A stretch of 64,000 nt of DNA from Antribacter soli (GTDB lineage: Bacteria > Actinomycetota > Actinomycetes > Actinomycetales > Cellulomonadaceae): contig NZ_JAKGSG010000040.1 in NCBI RefSeq assembly GCF_021568775.1, positions 1 through 64,000 of the forward strand, written 5' to 3'. This document shows positions 37,077 through 44,899 of this stretch, piece by piece; within the stretch, counting starts at the first letter, position 1; every line of letters begins with the position of its first letter. Under the pieces are notes generated by a model. It made no database searches. It saw nothing but the letters and a program-made list of their open reading frames with translations, and had not been told where the DNA came from. Position numbers and translations under genes: made by a program.

Positions 37077-38996
37077 CTACAACGAATTGGGCGTCGCGAC
37101 GGCTTCGGCGGCGAGCCGGGATCGCCAGTACGCGGCAGCGTCCTGACCGGACTGCATCGCGCTGTACTCCTCGGTTCGTTCCGCAAGCACTACGGCCGGT
37201 GCGGTGCCCTCGACGTACGACTCGAGGCCGAGCTGTAGCGCGGTGCCGCTCAGGAAGTTGGCGTATTCGCGCACGGACTCAACAACTGCGAAGTTTGCTG
37301 GGTTGCCGTGCACGAGAGCGTTCCGCACGCGGCGGCGCCTGGCTTCCAGCACGTCACCTTCATTGGTGTACTCCTGGATCAGCTCGCGGTAAGCAGCGAA
37401 GTCGCTCACGCTGTGCAGCATCCGGGCGATCCATGCGCGCTCGGATTCGATTCGGCACATCGAATGCAGATCTGCCGCGCGGTCAGCGACGAGCAGGATC
37501 CAAGGGCGCACCGGATTTCTCGCGAGCCATTCGCGAGTCAGTTCGTTGCGGAGCTCCTGTCGCTCGCCGCCGCCGGACAGGCACAGGTGAACGGCCCGCC
37601 GCACGTCGGTCAGCCACCGGGCGTGCGGCCAGTGCTGGCCCAGCAGATCGAACGCGTCGTTCGGATCGAGCGCGGCGTGCGCAGCGACGTGCTGCACCAC
37701 CCGGTCGGCGAGCGGGATCACGCTGCGGAGGTCCGCCTCGGAGGGCTTTCGGAGCGCCATGTCGCGGCTGAACGGGTGGTCGGCGGTGGTTTGGACCTCG
37801 AGCGCGGCAGCCAGAAATCGAGGGAGCTCCTCGCGGCTGAGTGCCTCTGCGATCCGCGGTCCGTGCGTCGCGATCGCCTCAGCGGTGAGGTTCGCACCGT
37901 AGTGGTCGTCGGGAAAGCCCGTCGCGCGACTGGAAATCATGAGGGTGGAAGAACCCGGGCGGCCGGAGCGCAGGAGGGCGTGCTGGGAGAGGCCCGGGCG
38001 GATTCCGCCGGCGTTGTGGATGGAGACGTTCAGGATCGTGTTGACAATGTCGACGGCCCGCGTCACCGCGCCTGCCGCCGTGGTCTCGCCGAGGTCCACG
38101 CGAACGAGGAAGTCCACGTCGGACTCTTCGTCGATGCGCTCAGCCACCTTGAACAGGTAGCCGTGCTGCACCAGCTCCCAGAGCTCCGCCTTGTGCTCGA
38201 AGTCTTGGCGCCCGGGGCGCGCGTTCGGGACGTGCCAGTGCGCGTCCATGAAGGAAACCCGCCCGGCGCTGAGCTGTGGGAAGGCACGGCCCTCGTAGCC
38301 GAGCCACACCACGATCGGCTCGATCTTGGCCGCCGTACTCACGAGCGCGCGGGCGCGCGCGATCCGTTCCTCGAGCGCTACGTCCTTCTGGCCGATCGGG
38401 ACGTCTTCGGGCTCCCGGCCGAAGGCGACCAAGTCCACAAGGTCGCTAAACGTCGCCTCCGCGCTCAGGCCGCGCCTCCGCAGCTGGTCGAAGAGAAGCT
38501 CCGCGATCGGCCGGTACTCCCTGCCCTTCAGGGCACGGTCCCGGGCTGTGGCCACCAGGTCGTCCCAGCTGGCGCCGGCCGCGTCGTCTGCCTCGAGGGC
38601 GGTCAAGAGATCTCGTGCGGCGCCGGTCACGTCCGTCCACAACGCATCGGTGCGTGTGCCTGGCGGCTGCGCCAGGACACTGCCTGGGCTACCCGTGAGG
38701 TGAGACAAGGCGGCCTGGAACTGGGCGAGAGGTCCCGCGATGCTCGCGCGAAGCGAGGGGCCGACCGCTCCGACCGACTCGTCCACGTCGAGCCACAGCG
38801 AAGTGCGGTTCGCGGACTTCTTCCAGGCGTCGACGCCGCTCGCGAGGTCCAGCCACTCGACGATCTCGTCCACGATGACAGTTAGCGGCAGGACGGTACT
38901 GACCCCGTGACGGCGGTAGAGGGACGAGACGAGGGACTTCAGCCACTCGGGATCGTCATCCGACCAGTGGTCGCTGACGTTGTACTCGGTCATCAT
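37077..38996 (-). CDS. unrecognised 639-aa protein with C-terminal HEPN-like RNase motif
   Basis: I do not recognise a family over most of the length. The N-terminal 200 residues are helical, the middle (about 230-400) has mixed strands (IVVWLGYEGRAF, SFMDAHWHVP, DVDFLVRVDLGE), and the C-terminal 150 residues are helical with RRRRVRNALVHGN. Arg558 and His563 form the Rx4H signature of HEPN-domain ribonucleases. No membrane segment or signal is seen. It lies at the defence-rich left end, upstream of the HNH gene in the same direction, 90 bp apart. A single-gene RNA-targeting abortive-infection protein is a reasonable hypothesis, not a finding. ATG 38991-38993 is an alternative start. Confidence 0.75.
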   Translation of the reverse strand: MMTEYNVSDHWSDDDPEWLKSLVSSLYRRHGVSTVLPLTVIVDEIVEWLDLASGVDAWKKSANRTSLWLDVDESVGAVGPSLRASIAGPLAQFQAALSHLTGSPGSVLAQPPGTRTDALWTDVTGAARDLLTALEADDAAGASWDDLVATARDRALKGREYRPIAELLFDQLRRRGLSAEATFSDLVDLVAFGREPEDVPIGQKDVALEERIARARALVSTAAKIEPIVVWLGYEGRAFPQLSAGRVSFMDAHWHVPNARPGRQDFEHKAELWELVQHGYLFKVAERIDEESDVDFLVRVDLGETTAAGAVTRAVDIVNTILNVSIHNAGGIRPGLSQHALLRSGRPGSSTLMISSRATGFPDDHYGANLTAEAIATHGPRIAEALSREELPRFLAAALEVQTTADHPFSRDMALRKPSEADLRSVIPLADRVVQHVAAHAALDPNDAFDLLGQHWPHARWLTDVRRAVHLCLSGGGERQELRNELTREWLARNPVRPWILLVADRAADLHSMCRIESERAWIARMLHSVSDFAAYRELIQEYTNEGDVLEARRRRVRNALVHGNPANFAVVESVREYANFLSGTALQLGLESYVEGTAPAVVLAERTEEYSAMQSGQDAAAYWRSRLAAEAVATPNSL

Positions 38997-39226
38997 TGGC
39001 GGGTTCCGATCGCGCGGGCATGGCCATGGTCACGACGATGACGTGGCTCTCACAACTGCGGTCACCAGGGTAGTCATCACTGCAGGTCACAGACCACTTC
39101 CGAAACAGGCCCGAGGAGGGGCGGGCGAGCCGGGCCAACATGCACCGTCGGAGCAGAGTCGGACAACGATGTGGTGTCGGACGTGCCAACCCGCGACACG
39201 CCGACGACGAGCTCGGCGGTCCATTG

Positions 39227-39244
39227 TCGAACACGCATGTTCGA
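39227..39244. promoter_or_regulatory. palindrome of unknown function
   Basis: Perfect 7-bp arms TCGAACA/TGTTCGA around CGCA. It resembles a LexA box but the TCGAAC and GTTCGA halves are 6 bp apart instead of 4. It lies 231 bp upstream of the HEPN-like gene. Confidence 0.4.
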
Positions 39245-39378
39245 GAACGTGCCAAGACTTCAAAAAGAAGCCGCGTCGCCTACGGGTGTGCGCCGCGAGC
39301 TGAGGGACGCGCGTACGCCGTGGTGATTGCCGGCGGTCCGCCGTGCCAGCATTTCTGAAGGTCGGGCAGCGGCGATGT

Positions 39379-39409
39379 GAAGGGGCGGGGGCTGGCCCCC
39401 GCCCCCTTC
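39379..39409 (-). terminator. hairpin after integrase gene
   Basis: Complementary arms GAAGGGGCGGGGGC and GCCCCCGCCCCCTTC (one bulged base) close on TG, 22 nt downstream of the integrase stop. Confidence 0.65.
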
Positions 39410-39431
39410 CGTTGGCGCTCACTTCCGGTGA

Positions 39432-40655
39432 TTAGCCGAGGTGTGCCGGTGTCTCGCCGAACCGTTCCAGGATCGCCCGGTGGTCCGGCCCGAGGTCGGG
39501 CGTGGCAACGTAGTGCTTGGCAGTGATCGCGGTCCGCGTGTGCCCGAGCTGAGCGGCTGCGGCTTCGATGTCGGCGCCACGCTCGACGGCGGTCCCGACA
39601 CTCTTGCGGAATGTGTGCGGCGTGATCCAGCTCCATTCGGCGTGATGCACGCGGAACGTGCGCCACTGGCGATCGACGGTGGACACCTCCCGTAGCCCAG
39701 CGCGCACCGAGGGAAAGACGAGCCCGAGTTCGCCCGGCGGCACCTCGGCTGCACGGCGTTCGAGCATCGTCACGGCGAACTCGGGGATGAGGTGTCCTCG
39801 GGCCTTCTTGCCCTTGGTCGTGTCCTGCCGGAACAGGCCCACACGCTCCTCACGAACGACCGTCCCGGTCAGGTAGACCACGTGCTTGTCGAGGTCGACG
39901 TCTACCCAGCGCAGCGCGAGGGCTTCGCCGATGCGGCAGCCGGTGGCGAGCATGACGTCGACCAAGTCGCCGAGGTCCTGCGCCCTCGCCTTGGCGTCGG
40001 ACAAGAGGGCGGCGCGCAGCGTGACGACATCTTCGACCGATAGTGCCTGCACGTCCTTGGAAGCGGTGGCCGGTACCGGGGTTACCGAGGTCGCGGGGTT
40101 CGCCGTGATGGCGTCCTCGCGAACGGCGACGTCGAACATGCTCTTCAAGCAACTGAGCGCGATTCGCGCTGTCGCTTGGTGCTTCTCGACCTCACCGGCA
40201 ACCCATGCCTCCAAGCGCGAGACGGTGCACTCGCGCAGCAGCAGCCCGCCGAGTCCGGGGATGACGTACTGCTCGGTGGTGTACCGGTAGCGCTGCTTTG
40301 TGTTCACGGCTCGCTTGCTCGGATCGACCTTCGTCCGGAGCCAATAGTCGGCGAGGACTTCGAGACGCGTGTCCGCAGTGATCGTGTCCGAGGCAGCGCG
40401 CTTGCGGGCGGTGAGCTCGTCACGCAGGCGGCGTTCGGCCTCGGCACCAGTGGCGCCCCATGCCTCGACAGGTCGGGTGCGTCCGTCGTTGTCCCGGAAC
40501 CGGCAGCGGGCGGCCCAGCGGATCGACCTCAGGGGCACGAGCTCCCCGCCGGGCGTGTACCAGCTCTTGCCCTCACCGACGAGCTGCACGCGACCCAGGT
40601 AAGGGGTGCGGTTGATGTTCCCGTGGGATCCCACGGGCAGCGGCTTACGCGACAT
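39432..40655 (-). CDS. int: tyrosine site-specific integrase
   Basis: A 407-aa phage-type integrase. An N-terminal AP2-like/arm-binding region is followed by a SAM-like core-binding domain (about 100-190) and the catalytic domain. Catalytic residues are visible: Arg in GCRIGEALALRW, HTFRKS (HxxR), His in GHTRTAITAKHY and the Tyr nucleophile in KHYV. The ATG at 40653-40655 has GGAGG 9 nt upstream and overlaps the rep 3' end by 11 bp, so int, rep and xis form one leftward unit. It should catalyse insertion at tRNA-Thr. Confidence 0.94.
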   Translation of the reverse strand: MSRKPLPVGSHGNINRTPYLGRVQLVGEGKSWYTPGGELVPLRSIRWAARCRFRDNDGRTRPVEAWGATGAEAERRLRDELTARKRAASDTITADTRLEVLADYWLRTKVDPSKRAVNTKQRYRYTTEQYVIPGLGGLLLRECTVSRLEAWVAGEVEKHQATARIALSCLKSMFDVAVREDAITANPATSVTPVPATASKDVQALSVEDVVTLRAALLSDAKARAQDLGDLVDVMLATGCRIGEALALRWVDVDLDKHVVYLTGTVVREERVGLFRQDTTKGKKARGHLIPEFAVTMLERRAAEVPPGELGLVFPSVRAGLREVSTVDRQWRTFRVHHAEWSWITPHTFRKSVGTAVERGADIEAAAAQLGHTRTAITAKHYVATPDLGPDHRAILERFGETPAHLG

Positions 40656-42471
40656 GGTGTGCAACCTCCAGGGTGGTGAGGGTGTGGTTCGGGCGGCACC
40701 GGGCCGTGTAGCCCGGGCCGGTCAGGGGCTCGCCGCAGTCGGGGCAGGGGGCGTCCTGAGATGAGGGGGAAGCGACACCCGCAACACCCGCAACACCCGC
40801 AACGTGGGGTCTGACCTGCGGGAACGCCTGCGGGTGTCGGTGCGGGTGTTCGCGGGTGTGCGGGTGTTTGACACCCGCGCCCCGCGCAACACCCGCGGGT
40901 ACACCTGCACCGTTTCCGGAGAATTCGCCCTGGTCAGCGGCGTGGTTGCGGGTGTGCGGGTGTTGCGGGTGTTCCTCCCCGGTCATCTCAGGTGGGACCA
41001 GCCGCCAGACGGCGACCTTCTGCCGAGTACGACCGGGGAGGTCGTCCACGACCCAGCCCGCGGACCGCAGCGCGGGTGCGTTGCGCTTCAGGACACCGGC
41101 GGCAGCCCGGGAGTTGCGCGGCCAGGTTCGCGGCAGGGCGCCGTCGGGCTGGACGATGCCCAGCAGCTCGGCGGCGGTGCCCTGCCAATGGGTCGTGACG
41201 TGCTCGGTGATGGCGGCGAGGAACGGGTCCGACGTGACCGCGTCGGCGGCCATGCTGTTGGCCTGGTCCTGGTAGGCGGCCAGGCTGTTGGTGCCGTGCA
41301 CCTGGTCCAGCGCTGCCAGCACCATCGCGAAGTCGGCCATGCGAGGCATGGCGTCCAACCGCACCGACCGGATGCGGGCCTTGCCCACGGCGACCTGTGA
41401 CAGCAGCGCGCCGAACACGCGCGGCCACGCGGCCTCCCACGCGGTCATGAGCTGGGACTCGGGGCGGCGCCGGTCCTCGGTGATCCGGTCGAGGTTGACC
41501 ACGATGGACCGGTCCGCGAGGTCCGGCGCCATCGCGCCGACGTCGATGCCGTTCATCACGAGCACGCGGCGGAACGAGAACACGGCAAGCCCGTCGTCGC
41601 TGTAGAGCTGGCGGCGCACGTCGCCGTCACCGGTCACGGCCCGGCACAGCGAGTCCGACAGCCACGCGGGGATGGTGGACATGTTGTCCAGCCCGACGAC
41701 CCAGGAGCCCTGGGCGGCGGTCACCCACGCCTCGACGTCCTTGGGCGGCTTGCGCACCGACACCGGGGACGGGTCCACGAGCTGAACCAGGTTCCGGGTC
41801 GCCGAGCTCTTGCCGGTGCCCTGCTCCCCGAGCAGGGCGAGCATCGGGTGCGGGATGCGCGCCCACCCGAGGGCCGCCACGAGCCAGCCCAGCACGAGCG
41901 GCCGGTCCGACGGAGTGACGTTCAGCAGCTCCCACAGCTCGTCCAGGCTCCCGCCCGGTTCCGGAGTCGGCAGCGCCGCGGTCAGGACGCTCCGGCGGAA
42001 GAGCACCGGGCACTCGGCCACGACCTCCCAGCCGCGTGCGTCCACGCGGACCACGCGCTCGGTGGTGTCGCCCAGGTCGATCCAGGTTGCGCCGTCGTGC
42101 TCGGCGACGCGGACATGCACTGCCTCGGGCTCGCACTCGGCGGCGGTGCCCTCCAGGACGAGCAGCGCGTCCGCGAGGGCCTGCCCACCAGCGATTGCGC
42201 CGGTGTGCTGCCGGTAGGCCTTGGCGAGCTCGGCGCGCAGCGAGCCCTTGCCGCGCAGCATCCGCACCACGTTCCCGCCCGTGCGGGGCACCGCGTAGGG
42301 CTCCCCGTCCGGGGTGCAGCCGAGGTCGTAGCGCTCCAACGCCAGGTCCACCAGGATCGCGGCGGCAGACTTCCGCTCGGCCGAAGCCTCGCCCGCCGCG
42401 GTCTCTGCCGGGGCCGTGCCCTCGGCCGGAGCTTGGTCGGTGACCTTCTCGTCCTTGCGGGGGGCGCTCAT
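40645..42471 (-). CDS. P-loop replication protein of the AICE
   Basis: A 608-aa protein with a central ATPase resembling phage/plasmid helicase-type replication proteins: Walker A GEQGTGKSS (215-223), VVGLDN, and RRVLVMNGIDVGAMAPDLADRSIVVNLDRI. A C-terminal CPDCG plus ARC may bind zinc. Between about 530 and 575 it has low-complexity VAGVAGVAGVA and HPHTREHPHRHP, encoded by a repeated GCGGGTGT DNA array. Position between excisionase and integrase, with a Prim-Pol upstream, supports a role in autonomous replication. Start overlaps the excisionase stop (ATGA). Confidence 0.8.
   Translation of the reverse strand: MSAPRKDEKVTDQAPAEGTAPAETAAGEASAERKSAAAILVDLALERYDLGCTPDGEPYAVPRTGGNVVRMLRGKGSLRAELAKAYRQHTGAIAGGQALADALLVLEGTAAECEPEAVHVRVAEHDGATWIDLGDTTERVVRVDARGWEVVAECPVLFRRSVLTAALPTPEPGGSLDELWELLNVTPSDRPLVLGWLVAALGWARIPHPMLALLGEQGTGKSSATRNLVQLVDPSPVSVRKPPKDVEAWVTAAQGSWVVGLDNMSTIPAWLSDSLCRAVTGDGDVRRQLYSDDGLAVFSFRRVLVMNGIDVGAMAPDLADRSIVVNLDRITEDRRRPESQLMTAWEAAWPRVFGALLSQVAVGKARIRSVRLDAMPRMADFAMVLAALDQVHGTNSLAAYQDQANSMAADAVTSDPFLAAITEHVTTHWQGTAAELLGIVQPDGALPRTWPRNSRAAAGVLKRNAPALRSAGWVVDDLPGRTRQKVAVWRLVPPEMTGEEHPQHPHTRNHAADQGEFSGNGAGVPAGVARGAGVKHPHTREHPHRHPQAFPQVRPHVAGVAGVAGVASPSSQDAPCPDCGEPLTGPGYTARCRPNHTLTTLEVAHHVA
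40775..40972. repeat. iteron-like GCGGGTGT array (candidate oriV)
   Basis: Twelve exact copies of the octamer GCGGGTGT or its complement ACACCCGC lie within 198 bp inside the 3' part of rep: three at a 9-bp period from 40775, four between 40830 and 40867, two inverted at 40871 and 40889 and three between 40948 and 40972. Clustered short repeats within or beside a rep gene are typical of iteron origins. The role is inferred. Confidence 0.65.
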
Positions 42472-42686
42472 GCTGCGCTCCGGCCGAACTGCTCATCGAT
42501 CCACGCCTCGACGTCGGCGAGGCGGTAGCGCAGGTGGCGGCCGATCTTGACCCCGGGCGGGGTCGGGCGTCCGGCGGAGCGCTGCCCGTACAGGGTCCGC
42601 ACCGGGATGCGGAGCATGTCGGCCACCTCCTGCGGCGTGAGCAGCACGGGGACAGCGCGGACGGGCCGGATGGTCTGTGCGGTCAT
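42468..42686 (-). CDS. xis: excisionase-like helix-turn-helix protein
   Basis: A 72-aa MerR/excisionase-type HTH protein: LLTPQEVADMLRIPVRTLYGQRSAGRPTPPGVKIGRHLRYRLADVEAWI is the usual winged-HTH pattern of AICE Xis proteins (given here as a reading of the whole domain, residues 15-65). It overlaps rep by 4 nt and lies two genes from int. It should bend att DNA to favour excision. Confidence 0.85.
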   Translation of the reverse strand: MTAQTIRPVRAVPVLLTPQEVADMLRIPVRTLYGQRSAGRPTPPGVKIGRHLRYRLADVEAWIDEQFGRSAA

Positions 42687-42702
42687 GGCGTGTTCCTCCA
42701 GT

Positions 42703-42906
42703 TCAGGCGTTGGGGCTCGTGGTCATGTGCGACGGGCGGAGCTGGAACCGGCCGAAGCGGCCCGACGTCGCCCGGGCGGGTGCGCACGTCGTGCACAGGC
42801 CCTTGCCCCGGTAGAGCCGGGACTCGGCGGGTCGGTCGTCGGCGCGGGTGCCGGCGGAGTGCACGGGATACCCGCAGCCGGTGCAGTGCGTGGGCCGTGT
42901 GGTCAT
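42703..42906 (-). CDS. small zinc-ribbon-like protein
   Basis: A 67-aa protein with two CxxC pairs (CTGC near residue 8 and CTTC near 39), a likely zinc ribbon. Function unknown. Its ATG overlaps the stop of the next gene upstream (ATGA at 42903-42906), so it is translated as part of the leftward AICE operon. Confidence 0.65.
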   Translation of the reverse strand: MTTRPTHCTGCGYPVHSAGTRADDRPAESRLYRGKGLCTTCAPARATSGRFGRFQLRPSHMTTSPNA

Positions 42907-43349
42907 CGCTGGTCCCCCTCGACGTCGTCGGCCTCGGAGCGGTCGGCGGCCTCGCGCTTCTCGGCCTCGGTGCGGTCGTCCAGCGGTCGGCCGTCGTAGC
43001 CCTCGCCATAGACCCGGCCCGGGGCGTCGTCGGGCAGGACCCGCACCACGGGGACGGTGAGGATGCGGGCGCGAACGGCCGTGGCGAGGTGGTGGCCGAG
43101 GCGCTCGGCGACGTCGCGCCAGGACTCGCCCGGCCCGGGCGTGACGTCCCGGGCCGGGATGGCGTGCAGCTCGACGGCGAGCACGCGGGCGAGGTGGTCC
43201 AGGTCCAGGGCGGCGTCCAGGGCGCGCAGGGCGACGGTGCGCCAGTAGGCGCGGCGGGCCGGGGAGCGCCGCTCCCACGGGATGGCGGAGTCCGGGCGGG
43301 TGTAGGCGGCGCGGGCCGCGCGCTCCAGCGGCGTCAGGTCGGTGCTCAT
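42903..43349 (-). CDS. AICE operon protein of unknown function
   Basis: A 148-aa, mainly helical, charged protein without a recognised domain. It begins MSTDLTPLERAARAAY and ends in an acidic/basic tail. The ATG has AGGAG 7 nt upstream. Codon use and overlap with the following zinc-ribbon gene support it being real. It probably belongs to the replication/transfer region, but no specific role can be given. Confidence 0.65.
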   Translation of the reverse strand: MSTDLTPLERAARAAYTRPDSAIPWERRSPARRAYWRTVALRALDAALDLDHLARVLAVELHAIPARDVTPGPGESWRDVAERLGHHLATAVRARILTVPVVRVLPDDAPGRVYGEGYDGRPLDDRTEAEKREAADRSEADDVEGDQR

Positions 43350-43365
43350 GGCTGTCTCCTGCGGG

Positions 43366-43644
43366 TCAGAGCGGGCGGATGGTGTAGTGGGCGGGGCCGT
43401 ACCCGCAGGCCGGGCAGGCGCCGTCAAACTCGGCCGGTGCCTCGGCGCACCAGGCGCACGCCCTCTCGTGGGTGTCGTGCCCGCAGCCGGGGCAGTAGGT
43501 GTGCACCGTCCGGGTGGCGGGCGCTCCGCACGGGTCCTCGAGGTGGTAGATCCCGTCGGCGAGGTCGGCGTCCCACACGTCCCAGACCATGAGCCGCACC
43601 TCGCAGGTGCCCGGGGCGGTGGTGCGCGGGGTGGTGGTGTGCAT
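43366..43644 (-). CDS. small multi-CxxC protein
   Basis: A 92-aa protein with three CxxC motifs (CPGC, CAWC, CPAC), suggesting one or two zinc-binding ribbons. Function unknown. It lies 13 nt downstream of the Prim-Pol gene and 16 nt upstream of the next ORF, in the same direction. Confidence 0.6.
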   Translation of the reverse strand: MHTTTPRTTAPGTCEVRLMVWDVWDADLADGIYHLEDPCGAPATRTVHTYCPGCGHDTHERACAWCAEAPAEFDGACPACGYGPAHYTIRPL

Positions 43645-43657
43645 GGTGGTTCTCCTC

Positions 43658-44641
43658 TCAGGCAGCCCGGCGGGCGGTGATCGTGCGGGGGGTGCGGGCG
43701 CCGCGGCGCAGCCCGGACCGGACGGTCGCGAGGGCTTCGGCGTCGGTGAACGCCCGGGCGGTGACGTGCCCGGCGGCGGCGTCGAGGAGGGCGTTCGTGG
43801 CGGTGTGCTCGGTCAGCGCGCCCCCGCCAACGAGCTGCCCGAGCGCGACGGCGGCGATGAACAGCGAGTGATTCCGGGTGCCCTCGGTCGCCTCCCGCAC
43901 GCGGGCGGTCTCCCCCTCGACGGCGGCCCGGACGTACCCGGTGACGCGGTCGAGGTCGGCCGGGACGGTGCGCGCTGTGCGGCTTCCGGGGTCGGGCATC
44001 GTCGGGCCGGTGAGCAGATCGGTCAGCCATCCGGGCAGGGGTGCGGGGGCGGCGTAGCTGACGACGTCGTAGACGCCGGTGTTGGTCCGGGTCGGCGGGG
44101 CGACGACGTAGCCGCCGGTCGCGCGGGTGTCGATCAGCCAGCCGAGGCGCCCGGCGGTGTTGCCCAACTCGATGCCGTCCGGACGGGTGTAGTACCGGTG
44201 GATGCCTCCGGACGGGGTCCGGACGGTCCAGGTGTCCGGCAGGGGCTCGTGATCAGCGACGAGGGCGGACAGCACGTCCTCGCCCGACGTCGCGCGGCCG
44301 GTCCACTCGGCGGGGGTGCGGGCGCCGGGCTTGGGGGTGTCGGTGTCGATCACCAGCAGCCCGGACGGGCCGGTCGCGATCCCGATGCCGTAGGGACGGC
44401 TGGACCAGGCGCGGGTGATCCGGCCCTGGTCGGTCGTGGCGCGCTGCTGCCAGCCGGTGTGCCCGTTGCGGCACCACCAGTCGGTGCGGCGGTCGCACTC
44501 GTGCTCGGGGTGCCGCGGTGCGGCGGGGCGCTTCCCGCCGGGGATGAGGGGGAACAGGTGCCAGTTGCGGGCGGCGTACTCCAGGGCGGAGGCGAGCAGC
44601 GCGCCGTTCGGCGTCGAGCTCGCGCGGTTCGTGGTGGTCAT
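43658..44641 (-). CDS. bifunctional DNA primase/polymerase (Prim-Pol)
   Basis: A 327-aa archaeo-eukaryotic-type Prim-Pol domain protein. Visible are WHLFPLIPGGKRPA, GIGIATGPSGLLVIDTD (catalytic acidic residues), TPSGGIHRYY (conserved His) and GGYVVAPP, all family hallmarks. It likely primes or copies the element during its extrachromosomal phase, with the P-loop Rep protein as helicase. This marks the element as RepPP-like rather than RepSA-like. The ATG at 44641 has GGAGGG 10 nt upstream; an in-frame start 14 codons earlier is possible. Confidence 0.88.
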   Translation of the reverse strand: MTTTNRASSTPNGALLASALEYAARNWHLFPLIPGGKRPAAPRHPEHECDRRTDWWCRNGHTGWQQRATTDQGRITRAWSSRPYGIGIATGPSGLLVIDTDTPKPGARTPAEWTGRATSGEDVLSALVADHEPLPDTWTVRTPSGGIHRYYTRPDGIELGNTAGRLGWLIDTRATGGYVVAPPTRTNTGVYDVVSYAAPAPLPGWLTDLLTGPTMPDPGSRTARTVPADLDRVTGYVRAAVEGETARVREATEGTRNHSLFIAAVALGQLVGGGALTEHTATNALLDAAAGHVTARAFTDAEALATVRSGLRRGARTPRTITARRAA

Positions 44642-44699
44642 GTCGAGCGTCCCTCCGTGCTGGTCCAGCTCTGTTTTGGGCATGGCTCACGCAGGGGGC

Positions 44700-44880
44700 A
44701 TGGCTAGCGCTAGCGCGCGGACCGGTCCCTGAGCGGGCGGGTAGACGGGGTTTGCGGGGCTGCGGTGGCGGGTCGCTAACCCGCTAGATCGGCGGTATCT
44801 GGCGGTTTCCCGGGCTAGCGGGAGTGCTAGGGCTAGCGGCCGGGGGCCTAGCCCCCGCCCGGCCTGCGGCGGCCGGGCGG
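44700..44880. promoter_or_regulatory. CTAG-rich intergenic region
   Basis: The 258-bp gap between the Spd and Prim-Pol genes has seven CTAG tetramers within about 150 bp, including the perfect palindrome GCTAGCGCTAGC (44703-44714) and GCTAGC at 44814 and 44832. CTAG is normally rare in high-GC genomes. It ends in a GGGGGCCTAGCCCCC hairpin (44843-44857) that could terminate the Spd transcript. Regulator binding or a transfer locus is possible. Confidence 0.5.
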
Positions 44881-44899
44881 GGCAGCGCGGGTGCTACCG

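Larger units (their letters stand above)
38997..39431. other. 435-bp intergenic region between HEPN-like gene and integrase
   Basis: No credible ORF is present. It holds a TACCCT -10 candidate for the leftward HEPN-like gene (minus, 39067-39072), a perfect palindrome TCGAACA-CGCA-TGTTCGA (39227-39244) and the integrase terminator hairpin (39379-39409). Local base composition is less GC-rich than the element backbone. Confidence 0.6.

Noticed and set aside
39227-39244. LexA/SOS box
   Set aside because: Actinobacterial SOS boxes have TCGAAC and GTTCGA 4 bp apart; here the gap is 6 bp, so it is listed only as an unassigned palindrome.
40775-40972. CRISPR or telomere-like repeat
   Set aside because: Octamers are irregularly spaced, in both orientations and coding; iterons fit better.
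39432-42471. A prophage
   Set aside because: No capsid, tail, terminase or lysis genes are present; TraB-type translocase, Spd protein and Prim-Pol mark an AICE.
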